Assembly: GCF_959020145.1 (NCBI RefSeq) | Contig: NZ_CAUEQY010000005.1 | Location: forward strand, 38,161-102,160 | Direction: 5' to 3' | Origin: an uncultured Bifidobacterium sp. | Lineage (GTDB): Bacteria; Actinomycetota; Actinomycetes; Actinomycetales; Bifidobacteriaceae | DNA: 64,000 nucleotides | In this document: in pieces, positions 1-7,616 of the stretch | Position numbering within the stretch: the first letter of the stretch is position 1 | Layout of the letters: each line of letters opens with the position of its first letter | Program-made: the position numbers and the translations under genes | The notes under the pieces: generated by a model | The model's database searches: none | Told to the model about the DNA's origin: nothing | The model's input: only the letters and a program-made list of their open reading frames with translations

Positions 1-516
1 AACCTTGATGGCGTGTGGGCGCTGGGAGACATCACTCCAGGTCATGCGCTGGCCCACCGCGCCTTTGAACAAGGCATCACCATCGCTGAGAAAATCGCCG
101 GAGCCGATCCAAAACCCGTGCTTGACGACACCGTGCCACAGGTGGTGTTCTCTTTCCCCGAAGCAGCAAGCGTCGGATTGACGCTCGACCAGGCAAAAGC
201 GCGCGAAGACGTGGTCGAGCCGAAGGAGACGGCATACCCGATGCTGTCCAACGCGCGCATGCTGATGAGCGGGGAAGGCGGATCGATGACCGTCGTCAGC
301 GGTGCGTTTGCGAACAATCCTGATATGCAGGTGGTGTTGGGCGTGCACATCGTCAGCCCAATAGCCAGTGATTTGATAGCGGAAGCCGAACAGTTGGTCG
401 GCAACCGTGTCCCGCTTGCCGATGCGGCACGGCTCATCCACCCGCATCCCACGTTCAGCGAGACGCTCGGTGAGGCGTTGCTGAAAGCGGACGGACGCCC
501 GCTGCATACGAGATAG
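1..516 (+). CDS. lpd: Dihydrolipoamide dehydrogenase, C-terminal part (5' end outside window)
   Basis: This is a pyridine nucleotide-disulfide oxidoreductase of the dihydrolipoamide dehydrogenase family, which reoxidises protein-bound dihydrolipoamide with NAD+ through FAD. The frame is open from base 1. It carries the FAD-site segment GVWALGDITPGHALAHRA, then the dimerisation domain, with the interface motif IHPHPTFSETL that supplies the His-Glu catalytic pair in this family. The N-terminal FAD domain and redox-active cysteines lie upstream of the window, so a related flavoprotein disulfide reductase cannot be fully excluded. Neighbours are ordinary chromosomal genes in the same direction. 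Confidence 0.85.
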   Translation, partial: NLDGVWALGDITPGHALAHRAFEQGITIAEKIAGADPKPVLDDTVPQVVFSFPEAASVGLTLDQAKAREDVVEPKETAYPMLSNARMLMSGEGGSMTVVSGAFANNPDMQVVLGVHIVSPIASDLIAEAEQLVGNRVPLADAARLIHPHPTFSETLGEALLKADGRPLHTR

Positions 517-611
517 GCGGAGTAGAATAGCGCAGTCGCACCATAAATGGCATGGTTCCTGATAAACTATCGTCCCAGTGTGTGTAACCGAACCGTCAAG
601 CGAGGAAGTCG

Positions 612-1400
612 ATGGCAGATAAAGCAGAGAAAAAGAAGCAGAAGAAGCAAGGCACCATCAGCCAGATCATCCAGATCTTCAAATACACCCAAGCTGAGGA
701 TAAGGCGCTTCCGTGGCTGTGCGGTGGCGTGTTCGTGGCACCGATTGTCGTGTTCGTCGTACTGGGCGTCATATTCAAGTGGCATGTGTTCAGCTGGATC
801 CTGTTCATGATTCTTGCCGTCATGCTGGGCGTGCTGTTCGCCACCATGATGCTCACCAAGCGTGCCGACAAGGTCGGCTACGCCAAGATCGAAGGTCGTC
901 CCGGTGCCGCAGTAAGCGTGCTCGGCAACATCAGCAAGGCCGGCTTCAACTTCCCCCAGGAACCGGTGTGGATTGACCCGAAGACCAAGGACGCCATCTG
1001 GCGCGGTACCGGTTACAACGGCATCTATCTGCTGGGCGAAGGCGATTACAATCGCGTCAAGCGAGCCATGGATCGTCAGGAGCAGCGCATCAAGGGCGTG
1101 ACCGCCGGCTCCGAAATCCCGGTCTACCGTATGTACGTCGGCACCGGCGCAAACCAGACCCGCCTCAAGGACGTGCGCAAGACGCTGCTCAAGTTCAAGA
1201 GCTACCAGCCGACCCATCACAAGAACAAGCTGATGGCCGCCATCCATCCGAGGACTCGTTTCGTGCTCACCAAGACCGAGCTCACGGTGCTCAACGAGCG
1301 CCTGCGTACCCTGCAGCTGAAGAACGGCATGAGCGTGCCGAAGGGCGTCGACCCGATGCATCCGCAGCGCGTGAGCCGTCGCGCCATGCGCGGCCGCTGA
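612..1400 (+). CDS. DUF4191 family membrane protein
   Basis: This is a 262-residue protein. It has a lysine-rich N-terminus, two adjacent hydrophobic segments (roughly residues 35-55 and 60-82), and a basic cytoplasmic C-terminal part ending RVSRRAMRGR. The size and layout match the actinobacterial DUF4191 family, whose function is not known. The ATG start follows a GAGGAAG ribosome binding site. A strong hairpin directly follows the stop, so it is probably the last gene of its transcript. It commonly sits beside glnA in bifidobacteria (inference from memory of gene order). Confidence 0.75.
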   Translation: MADKAEKKKQKKQGTISQIIQIFKYTQAEDKALPWLCGGVFVAPIVVFVVLGVIFKWHVFSWILFMILAVMLGVLFATMMLTKRADKVGYAKIEGRPGAAVSVLGNISKAGFNFPQEPVWIDPKTKDAIWRGTGYNGIYLLGEGDYNRVKRAMDRQEQRIKGVTAGSEIPVYRMYVGTGANQTRLKDVRKTLLKFKSYQPTHHKNKLMAAIHPRTRFVLTKTELTVLNERLRTLQLKNGMSVPKGVDPMHPQRVSRRAMRGR

Positions 1401-1424
1401 CGGTGGAATCGCATTATTCCGTTG

Positions 1425-1462
1425 AAAAAGCTCCAATCGCGTCGTGCGATTGGAGCTTTTCC
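1425..1462 (+). terminator. Rho-independent terminator after DUF4191 gene
   Basis: Perfect 15-bp arms (1426-1440 and 1446-1460) enclose a 5-nt loop and end in a run of T, with matching A residues on the 5' side. It lies 24 bases after the stop at 1400, and the A/T symmetry means it could work in both directions. Confidence 0.9.
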
Positions 1463-1578
1463 TATATTCGAAGCCATACGTGTCCATTAATTGACACGCC
1501 GCTGAAGGGCGTGACGCGACCGTTCGTAACACTTGAATCCCCATTTTTCGCGAAATCGCATTTCGAATATGTCATTAC

Positions 1579-1594
1579 GAAACATTCTCGTAAC
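1579..1594 (+). promoter_or_regulatory. Possible nitrogen-regulator (GlnR-like) half-sites upstream of glnA
   Basis: The sequence GAAAC-N6-GTAAC lies about 75 bases upstream of the glnA start. It resembles neighbouring half-sites of the actinobacterial GlnR box (GTnAC / GAAAC, 6-nt spacing). A second GTAAC occurs near 1526. The resemblance is short and could be chance, and I do not know that this organism has GlnR. Confidence 0.25.
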
Positions 1595-1669
1595 CCAAAT
1601 GGCGAGTGAGCGAAACGCGCGACCATAGACTAAGAGCCTGTAAGTAACTTATTCGAAAGGAGCGGTCCC

Positions 1670-3106
1670 GTGACTGCACTTGAAACCAAGGCTGATGCTG
1701 AGGCCCTTATCAACAAGGAAGGCATTGAGTATGTCTCCGTTCGCTTCACCGATCTGATCGGTGTTCAGCAGCACTTCACCGTGCCGGCAAGCGAATTCCT
1801 GAAGGACGCCTTCACCGACGGCATGCCGTTCGATGGTTCTTCCGTGGAAGGCTTCCAGGCCATCAACGAGTCCGATATGAAGCTGGTGCCGGACGTTTCC
1901 ACCGCATTCATCGATCCGTTCCGCAAGCACAAGACCCTCGACGTGGCATTCTCCATCGTCGACCCGCTGACCGACGAGCCGTACTCCCGCGACCCGCGTC
2001 AGGTTGCCGGCAAGGCCGAGGCTTACCTGAAGTCCACCGGCATCGCCGACACCGCTTCCTTCGCTCCGGAAGCCGAGTTCTTCATCTTCGACAAGGTGCG
2101 CTTCGAGAACAGCATGCAGCGCTCCTTCTACGAGGTCGACTCCATCGAAGCTCCGTGGAACTCCGGCGTTGACGTTGAGGAAGACGGCACCCCGAACATC
2201 GGTTTCAAGAATCGCGTCAAGAAGGGCTACTTCCCGGTTCCGCCGATTGACCACACCCAGGATCTGCGCGACGACATGGTCGCCAACCTGCAGAAGGTCG
2301 GCCTGATTCTCGAGCGTTCCCACCACGAGGTGGCAGGCGCTGGCCAGCAGGAGATCAACTACCGCTTCAACTCCCTGCAGCACGCAGGCGATGATTTGAT
2401 GAAGTACAAGTACGTCGTCCACGAGACCGCAGCTCTCGCCGGCAAGGCCGCCACCTTCATGCCGAAGCCGATCGCAGGCGACAACGGCACCGGCATGCAC
2501 TGCCACCAGTCCCTGTGGAAGGACGGCAAGCCACTGTTCTACGATGAGAAGAACTACGGTGGTCTGTCCGACCTCGCCCGCTGGTACATCGGCGGCCTGA
2601 TCAAGCACTCCTCCTCCGTGCTCGCCTTCACCAACCCGTCCCTGAACTCCTACCACCGTCTGGTTCCGGGCTTCGAGGCTCCGGTCAACCTGGTATACTC
2701 CGCTCGTAACCGTTCCGCCGCCATCCGTATTCCGCTGGCCGGCACCTCCCCGGCTGCGAAGCGTATCGAGTTCCGCGCTCCGGATCCGTCCTGCAACCCG
2801 TTCCTCGCCTTCTCCGCACAGCTGATGGCAGGCCTGGACGGCATCCTGAACCACATCGAACCTCCGGCACCGGTCGACAAGGACCTGTACGAGCTGCCGC
2901 CGGAAGAGCACGCTGGCATCAAGCAGGTTCCGAGCTCTCTGGCTGAGGCCATGGACGCCCTTGAGGAAGATCACGACTTCCTCACCGCAGGCGACGTCTT
3001 CACCGACGACCTGATCGACACCTGGATCAGCATCAAGCGCGGCGAGATCGACCAGGCTCGTCTGGCCCCGACCCCGCTGGAGTACGAGCTGTACTTCCAC
3101 ATCTGA
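1670..3106 (+). CDS. glnA: Glutamine synthetase, type I
   Basis: This enzyme makes glutamine from glutamate, ammonia and ATP and is the central enzyme of ammonium assimilation. The 478-residue length fits a dodecameric GSI. Visible motifs are the N-terminal beta-grasp region, the latch segment MPFDGSSVEG, the metal-site stretch FAPEAEFFIFD, the ATP-binding region KPIAGDNGTGMHCHQS, and the adenylylation loop DLYELPPEE with its tyrosine. That tyrosine suggests GSI-beta type control by GlnE. The start is GTG at 1670, supported by a GAAAGGAG site 7 bases upstream. An integrative element is inserted just after its stop codon. Confidence 0.97.
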   Translation: MTALETKADAEALINKEGIEYVSVRFTDLIGVQQHFTVPASEFLKDAFTDGMPFDGSSVEGFQAINESDMKLVPDVSTAFIDPFRKHKTLDVAFSIVDPLTDEPYSRDPRQVAGKAEAYLKSTGIADTASFAPEAEFFIFDKVRFENSMQRSFYEVDSIEAPWNSGVDVEEDGTPNIGFKNRVKKGYFPVPPIDHTQDLRDDMVANLQKVGLILERSHHEVAGAGQQEINYRFNSLQHAGDDLMKYKYVVHETAALAGKAATFMPKPIAGDNGTGMHCHQSLWKDGKPLFYDEKNYGGLSDLARWYIGGLIKHSSSVLAFTNPSLNSYHRLVPGFEAPVNLVYSARNRSAAIRIPLAGTSPAAKRIEFRAPDPSCNPFLAFSAQLMAGLDGILNHIEPPAPVDKDLYELPPEEHAGIKQVPSSLAEAMDALEEDHDFLTAGDVFTDDLIDTWISIKRGEIDQARLAPTPLEYELYFHI

Positions 3107-3112
3107 TAGTCG

Positions 3113-3151
3113 GAACCCCTGAGCCCTACTGCCGACTACGTTTCAGGGTTC
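3113..3151 (+). terminator. Hairpin after glnA, with the att core in its loop
   Basis: The arms GAACCCCTGA (3113-3122) and TCAGGGTTC (3143-3151) pair with one bulge and enclose most of the 19-bp direct repeat. No clear T run follows. The right arm lies beyond the repeat core, so it probably belongs to the inserted element, and the structure may be a rebuilt terminator or a recombination-site feature. Confidence 0.45.
3125..3143. repeat. attL-like core, 19-bp direct repeat copy 1
   Basis: This is identical over 19 bases to 7577-7595. It starts 18 bases after the glnA stop codon. Bases on both sides differ between the two copies. Confidence 0.75.
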
Positions 3152-3164
3152 AGTATAGGTACTA

Positions 3165-3185
3165 GGTGCACTTAAGGTGTACTTA
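3165..3185. repeat. Integrase arm-site-like pair (left)
   Basis: The decamers ggtgcactta (3165-3174) and ggtgtactta (3176-3185) lie 11 bp apart, 21 bp inside the left att core. The same motif recurs at 7087-7108 and in diverged form at 7617-7636. Paired direct repeats one helical turn apart are typical of the amino-terminal binding sites of lambda-type integrases. Confidence 0.55.
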
Positions 3186-3259
3186 CGTCCGGAAAAGACA
3201 CGACCCCCGCACGACTCGAAGGAGCCATGCGGGGGCCGTGTCGTATCCGTCGGGCCCGT

Positions 3260-3502
3260 CTATTGGGGCCGTTCGGGCAGGGATGAGATCCAGTCGTCGA
3301 GGTCACGCCGGCGGATGCGTTTGGTCGACGAATGGGCGTAGCAGGCGATGAGCTCGCCTTGGCGTATGGCCTGGCGGACGATCTTCTCGTCCAGTCCGGT
3401 CAGGGCGGCCGCTTCGGACACGCCCAATAGCGGGCGGTGCTCGATGGGCACGTAGGGTTTCTCCTTGGGGCCGGCCGTGGATGGTTTCCTCGAATCTGTC
3501 AT
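3260..3502 (-). CDS. Excisionase-like helix-turn-helix protein
   Basis: This is a small basic protein of 80 residues. It has an unstructured N-terminus and then an HTH_17/MerR-like DNA-binding fold: GVSEAAALTGLDEKIVRQAIRQGELIACY followed by a wing rich in Arg and RRDLDDWI. This is the usual form of excisionases (Xis) and related accessory DNA-bending proteins. It lies next to the left att core and faces it. In many elements xis adjoins int, but here about 2.2 kb of other genes separate them. The ribosome binding site is weak, so the exact start is uncertain. Confidence 0.7.
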   Translation of the reverse strand: MTDSRKPSTAGPKEKPYVPIEHRPLLGVSEAAALTGLDEKIVRQAIRQGELIACYAHSSTKRIRRRDLDDWISSLPERPQ

Positions 3503-3573
3503 GCCATGTGGCTATGCGTCGCGGGACCGGGCGCCATCGACGGGAAAGTCTTCTGGAACGCATGGAGGCCGGC

Positions 3574-4145
3574 ATGGACGACGGCATCGAAAGAAAACCA
3601 ACCAGACCGTATATCTCTTCCAACCCGGGCTTCTACCGCGAGGCCGGTCCCGTCGACTGGCTTCGCACGCAGGAGGGCGTTTGGCTCCGTTCCACGTTCC
3701 CGTTCAATTCATGCTGGACGCTGGACGTCTCGCGTATGGGGCCGCGCTGGCCGTGCCGCCGGTCCTGTCGCGGCTGGCGATGCTGGAACGCTACTACCGG
3801 GACCGTTCGGTCGGATTGCCGGCGCGTTGGACGCCCGCGGAGGCGCATGACAACGCGGTGGCGAACCTGCCCGCCACGGTCCGCGCCGTCGCCGCGTCGC
3901 TGCTGGTCGACAGGCTCACCGTGATCGACCGCGGCGGCGGCGTCCTGTACGACGGCGCCGATCCGGACATGTTCGCCGGACAATGGGAGCGCGGATTCCA
4001 CAGGCCGTTGTCCGCCGTGGAGACGGCCGACGCGCGCATGCGGCTCGCCAGGATCGGATCGTTGCGAAGCGTGCCGGGCGTCGGCACCGCATTGTCCGAC
4101 CCGGTGGTGGCGTCCATCCGCCGGAGCCTCGACGACTTGGCCTAG
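3574..4145 (+). pseudogene. Unrecognised protein gene, frameshifted near base 3705
   Basis: The start ATG at 3574 follows GGAGG. The first frame reads MDDGIERKPTRPYISSNPGF through a Trp-Leu-Arg-rich stretch to about 3710. Good coding character then moves to another frame, MLDAGRLAYGAALAVPPVLS, which continues to the stop at 4145 (RRSLDDLA). Joining the two gives about 190 residues. The switch needs one base inserted (or a -1 slip), and I see no classic slippery heptamer, so mutation is more likely than programmed frameshifting. An ATG at 3711 could alternatively start a separate 144-residue product. The family is not recognised. Confidence 0.5.
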
Positions 4146-4757
4146 AACCCGCCACTGGCGGCACACGTCCGCGAACGCCGCCAACCGCTCGCGTTCGCAG
4201 AGCGCCGCGAATGTGGTCGGCATGATGGCCTTCGACCGCCTCTCGGCGCGTGCGCGTTCGGCGTCCAAGCCGTGCGGCCGTTCCGGCATCGCCGTGCCGT
4301 CGCATGCGGCCGACATCACATCCATGGCCCAGTCGTAGAGCGTGGCGGACGGCGACAGGGACGTGACGCGGGGAAGCGTGGCCATGGCGTCGGCCATGCC
4401 CCGCCAGTTGAGCGTTTCGGCGGCTTGGGCGAACGCGTACCGCGTCTGCCGGTGGAGGAGATGGTCCGGCGCGTCGGAGTCGGGTTTGTACGCCTCGAAC
4501 AGGCGTTGGAACGCGCCGTCGTCCACGGCCGTCGCGGCGAACCGGCGCGCGGGCGTGGCGTCCGGGCCGAGCCGGTGGGCCAGTGTCAGTCCCGCGGGTA
4601 CGGGGTGGACCTCGGCGGCGGTCAGGTGCTTGCAGAGCAGTCGCGGCGTCTGTATGCCGTAGGAGGCGCCGTGGTAGTCGATGCTGACGATGATGCCGAC
4701 GCCATGGCGGTCCGCCATCGCGCGGCCGAACATTGCGAAGTCTCCCATGCCGTCCAC
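3633..4757 (-). CDS. Unrecognised protein of the integrative element, possibly C-terminally altered
   Basis: The frame encodes 374 residues. The first 200 or so (MDGMGDFAMFGRAMADRHGV... to AAFADVCRQWRVLGQVVEAP) have ordinary amino-acid composition. The remainder, antisense to the gene ending at 4145, is rich in Arg, Gln, His and Gly and looks like read-through of non-coding frame. The original gene may therefore have ended near 4146 before an indel or deletion. It is convergent with its neighbour. I do not recognise a family or catalytic motif. The stretch before 4808 on the other strand shows no competing gene. Confidence 0.45.
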   Translation of the reverse strand: MDGMGDFAMFGRAMADRHGVGIIVSIDYHGASYGIQTPRLLCKHLTAAEVHPVPAGLTLAHRLGPDATPARRFAATAVDDGAFQRLFEAYKPDSDAPDHLLHRQTRYAFAQAAETLNWRGMADAMATLPRVTSLSPSATLYDWAMDVMSAACDGTAMPERPHGLDAERARAERRSKAIMPTTFAALCERERLAAFADVCRQWRVLGQVVEAPADGRHHRVGQCGADARHASQRSDPGEPHARVGRLHGGQRPVESALPLSGEHVRIGAVVQDAAAAVDHGEPVDQQRRGDGADRGGQVRHRVVMRLRGRPTRRQSDRTVPVVAFQHRQPRQDRRHGQRGPIRETSSVQHELNGNVERSQTPSCVRSQSTGPASR

Positions 4758-4934
4758 TCTAGCGTTGTTTCGGTCTTTTCTCCCATGCGTTCGCCCGTGA
4801 TGCCGTCATGCCTTGTCGTCCGCGGGGCCGGTGCCGGATGCCATGTGGCCTCGGGCGTGGGGCGTCGCCTTTGGCGATGTGTTCTCGCGTGTTTTTTGCG
4901 GTATGCCCTTGCTGTTTCGCCGATTTGCGGGGAC

Positions 4935-4950
4935 ATACCTTATATGGTAT
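4935..4950. promoter_or_regulatory. Palindromic operator-like site before the toxin-antitoxin pair
   Basis: ATACC-N6-GGTAT lies 11 bases before the toxin start and overlaps an AT-rich TATA-like stretch. HigA/XRE-type antitoxins usually repress their own promoter by binding such short inverted repeats. The assignment is an inference. Confidence 0.5.
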
Positions 4951-4960
4951 ATTTGCGGGT

Positions 4961-5326
4961 GTGTGGAAAGTTGAATTGGAACCCATAGCCGATTGGCTGA
5001 ACACGCTCGACCATAAATCGCGGGTGCAGATACTCGCCGCCGTGTCATTGTTGGAGGAGCAGGGGCCTGACCTCAAACGTCCGATAGTCGGCAAGATAAA
5101 AGGGTCGAGCCTCATCCCCTCGATGAAGGAGCTCAGGCCCGGATCTTCCGGTAGAAGCGAGATACGCATACTGTTCGTGTTCGATCCGAAGCGGAAGGCG
5201 ATCATGTTGGTGGGCGGAGACAAGCAGCGGAAATGGGACAAATGGTATCGGAAGGCCATACCTGAAGCCGAACGGCGCTATCTCGTATGGCTGGAGGAGC
5301 GGTACGGAAAGGAGACGGACCGATGA
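4961..5326 (+). CDS. HigB/RelE-type toxin (phage Gp49-like family)
   Basis: This 121-residue protein has the RelE/ParE-superfamily pattern of the Gp49-like HigB group: IADWLNTLDHKSRVQILAAVSLLEEQGPDLKRPIVGKIKGSSLIPSMKELRP followed by RILFVFDPKRKAIMLVGGDKQ and a C-terminal WYRKAIPEAERRYLVWLEE helix. Such toxins are ribosome-dependent mRNA interferases. The GTG start at 4961 is chosen because the homologous part begins there and the operator-like palindrome sits directly upstream. The order is toxin first, and the stop overlaps the antitoxin start by four bases (ATGA), as in higBA loci. Confidence 0.85.
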   Translation: MWKVELEPIADWLNTLDHKSRVQILAAVSLLEEQGPDLKRPIVGKIKGSSLIPSMKELRPGSSGRSEIRILFVFDPKRKAIMLVGGDKQRKWDKWYRKAIPEAERRYLVWLEERYGKETDR

Positions 5327-5631
5327 GCTACACACCGGAGCGGTTCATGGCCGACAGCGGCATCACCCGCGACGAGGTCGAGGCCGAGAAACGGCGCATG
5401 TTGGAGGAGATCCGGCTCTACGAGCTCAAGGAGGCCCGCAAGGCCGAACACGTCACCCAGAAGCGATTGGCGCAGGCCCTGGGGGTCAGCCAGAAGAGGA
5501 TAAGCGTCATCGAGTCGGGCGACGTGGACCATATCAAGGTGGACACGCTGAAACGCTATCTCGAAGGCATCGGCGGAACATTGCACGTCACCGCCTCCCT
5601 GCCCGGAGGCAAGGAGCTGCGGCTCGTCTGA
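5323..5631 (+). CDS. HigA-type antitoxin, XRE helix-turn-helix
   Basis: This 102-residue protein has an N-terminal alpha-helical part (RDEVEAEKRRMLEEIRLYELKEARKAEHV) and an XRE/HTH_3 domain: TQKRLAQALGVSQKRISVIESGDVDHIKVDTLKRYLEGIGGTLHVTASL. It should neutralise the upstream toxin and repress the shared promoter. The ATG at 5323 overlaps the toxin stop and has AAAGGAGA 8-9 bases upstream. The pair is probably the only fully intact functional module left in the integrative element, which fits a stabilising role. Confidence 0.87.
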   Translation: MSYTPERFMADSGITRDEVEAEKRRMLEEIRLYELKEARKAEHVTQKRLAQALGVSQKRISVIESGDVDHIKVDTLKRYLEGIGGTLHVTASLPGGKELRLV

Positions 5632-5751
5632 GACCCGCATCCGGCGTCATCCCCGGTTGGTCGGCGCGCGACGGAAGATCATGAAAGTCCCCATGCCATT
5701 CCGCGCCCATGGCCCACGGCCTTGCCGAATAGGCCGCGGGTCTTTTCGCGC

Positions 5752-7059
5752 CTAGCCCTCGATGGCCCTCTCCACGCCGTCGGTGGCGGCGACGAGCCGG
5801 TCGAGCTCGACGTGCGTGTAGATCTCGTTCGTCGTGCTGACCCTGCTGTGGCCCATGATGGCGGTGCGGGTCACGTCGTCCAGTCCGAGCCGGTTCAGGA
5901 TGGTCGCGGTGGTGTGGCGGGCGGAGTGGGGTACGTACTCGTGGCCCAGGCCGACGCGGTCCAGGGCCCGGTACCAGCGCCTGCGCTCCACGCTGCCCGT
6001 CAGGGGCAGTCCCTCGTCGTCGTGGAACACGAGCCCGTCGCCGTTCACGCCGTGGCGTTCGATGTAGGCGAGCAGCTGGTCGGCGAGGGCCTCGGGCAAT
6101 GGTATGGCGCGGCGGCCCTTCTCGGTCTTGGGGCGCGTGCGGTACATGCCGTTGCCGAGCGGCGTGCATTCGACGCCCTTGGGCAGTCCCTCGACCTCGC
6201 GTTTCGTCAGGTGCTGGGCCTGCCATTCGACCAGGATGATGAGCCGGCCGCCGTCGCGCCTGAGTTCGTCTTCGGTCAGGCCCAGCCGTTCGCCCTGGCG
6301 CATGCCGGTCATGAAGGCCAGCATCCACATGAGCCGCCAGGTGTCGTCGGTCTCCGCGGCGATGAGGTCGGCGGCCTGGTCGGGCGTAAGGGCGGCGCGT
6401 TCCTTCAACGCCACGCGGGGCGCGGTGCCCTTGACGGCGGGGTTGCGTTCGATGACGCCCTCCAATACGGCGTCCTCCAGGGCCTTGTGCAGGGTGCGCC
6501 ACGCGCTGCCCGCGGTGCCGGAGCTTTTGCCCTGCTCGTCCATGACGTAGCGTTCCATGCGGCGGAAGTGCGCGGGCTTGAGCTCGTCGAGCCTGACGGC
6601 GCCGATGGAGGGGACGATGTTGTTCGCGATGACGGACGCGTACGTGCCCTAGGTGCGGGGCTTGAGGCGCGGCTTGCACACGTCCGTCAGCCAGTGGTCC
6701 ATCCATTCGGCCACGGTGGGCGGCCTGACGTAGCCGACGCGGTGGGTGCGGTCGAACTCGGCCAGCTTCTCCTTGAGTCGCGCCTCGGCCTGCGAGCGTG
6801 TGCGTCCGAAGCCGGACACACGGTGGTCCTTGCCCGTCAGCGGGTCGGTCACCGTCGAGTACGCCCTGTAGCCCTTCGGCGTGGCCGATATGCCGCCGGT
6901 GCCGCGTGGCCGGCGCCCGCGCGTCTTGGCCGACACCCTCCCTTCCAGCTTCGCGGCGATTGACTTCAGGTCGTCGTCCATGAGTATCAGCGGTTCCATG
7001 GCGCCGGTCGAGTCGACCAACGTCAGCGTGTATCTCGGCATGTGTTCCGTTTCGTCCAT
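5752..7059 (-). pseudogene. Tyrosine site-specific integrase interrupted by one in-frame TAG
   Basis: The N-terminal part (7059 down to 6652) has an arm-binding AP2-like domain (RGTGGISATPKGYRAYSTVTDPLTGK) and the beginning of a SAM-like core-binding domain. A TAG codon at 6649-6651 follows LKPRT. The same frame continues as GTYASVIANNIVPSIGAVRL and into the catalytic domain, with Arg in MTGMRQGE, His-x-x-Arg in PHSARHTTAT, GHSR, and the Tyr in NEIYTHV. Both halves share one reading frame, so a single base change (for example TGG to TAG) explains the loss. A downstream ATG at 6558 could give a catalytic-domain fragment. Confidence 0.88.
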
Positions 7060-7086
7060 GCCGTTTCGCTATGCGGCCATCCGCCA

Positions 7087-7108
7087 GGTGTACTTATTGG
7101 TGTACTTA
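7087..7108. repeat. Integrase arm-site-like pair (next to the integrase start)
   Basis: Two exact ggtgtactta decamers at 7087-7096 and 7099-7108 lie 12 bp apart, 28 bases upstream of the integrase start. The second matches the left-end copy at 3176-3185 and also shares the following CGTC. Confidence 0.6.
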
Positions 7109-7175
7109 CGTCTGCCGGAGATAGCCGGATATAGCAGGAAAACGGCTTCCGGTTTCATCCTCGAAACGAGCCGAT

Positions 7176-7215
7176 TTCGTTGGAAAATAGCCAAAAACGG
7201 CGGTTTTCCAACGAA
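7176..7215. repeat. Perfect 12-bp inverted repeat
   Basis: The arms 7176-7187 (ttcgttggaaaa) and 7204-7215 are exact reverse complements with a 16-nt spacer. They lie at the junction where the toxin remnant loses its proper N-terminus, so they may mark a rearrangement point or a small operator. Confidence 0.6.
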
Positions 7216-7221
7216 GTGCGT

Positions 7222-7506
7222 TGGAGGTCGGGGCTACTTCCCGATCTGTTCGGACAGGTGGCGCATTTCGTCTTCCATCTTGCAAAGGACCACTCGTTCG
7301 CGGATGGCAACAAGCGCACCGCGATGTCGGTATCCCTCGCCCTCCTGGACAAGGAGGGAATCAATCTGGCCATCGACGATGACGCGGATCCTGCGGAGAA
7401 CACGTTGTACAAACTGATTTCCGCACTGGTCACCGAAATTATCACGGAGGAGACATTCGTCTCGGAGTTCAGGAACGCGGGACGTGTTTCCGGACTCCGA
7501 GAGTAA
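7222..7506 (+). pseudogene. Doc/Fic-type toxin, 5'-truncated
   Basis: The frame is open from 7180, but the Doc-like part starts near GLLPDLFGQVAHFVFHLAKDHSFADGNKRTAMSVSLALLDKEG. It contains the Fic active-site motif HxFxDGNKRT as HSFADGNKRTA and runs to a normal stop at 7506. Doc proteins phosphorylate EF-Tu, and related Fic proteins AMPylate targets. The N-terminal half of the usual 120-130 residue protein is missing and replaced by sequence from an inverted repeat. No antitoxin partner (Phd) is present, so this is most likely a remnant left at the element boundary. Confidence 0.7.
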
Positions 7507-7576
7507 CTAGCGTACGTCATCCGGTTCCGACCACCGTGCCGCCGCGGCACGGTGGTCGGCCGCATCGCCCTTGAGT

Positions 7577-7595
7577 CCTACTGCCGACTACGTTT
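7577..7595. repeat. attR-like core, 19-bp direct repeat copy 2
   Basis: This is identical to 3125-3143. It is followed at the same distance as in the left copy by a diverged pair of arm-like decamers (7617-7636), so this right-hand site also looks like a complete att-plus-arm unit. Confidence 0.75.
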
Positions 7596-7616
7596 TTATT
7601 TCGACAGAATAGCTTA

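Larger units (their letters stand above)
3125..7595. mobile_element. Decayed 4.5-kb integrative element inserted after glnA
   Basis: A 19-bp exact direct repeat (cctactgccgactacgttt) at 3125-3143 and 7577-7595 flanks an excisionase-like gene, two unrecognised genes, a HigB/HigA-type pair, a tyrosine integrase and a Doc/Fic remnant. Paired decamers of the type ggtgtactta, 11-12 bp apart, lie just inside the left repeat and next to the integrase start, as expected for integrase arm-binding sites. The integrase carries an in-frame stop and other genes are damaged, so the element is probably immobile. No replication or transfer genes are recognisable. Confidence 0.75.
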
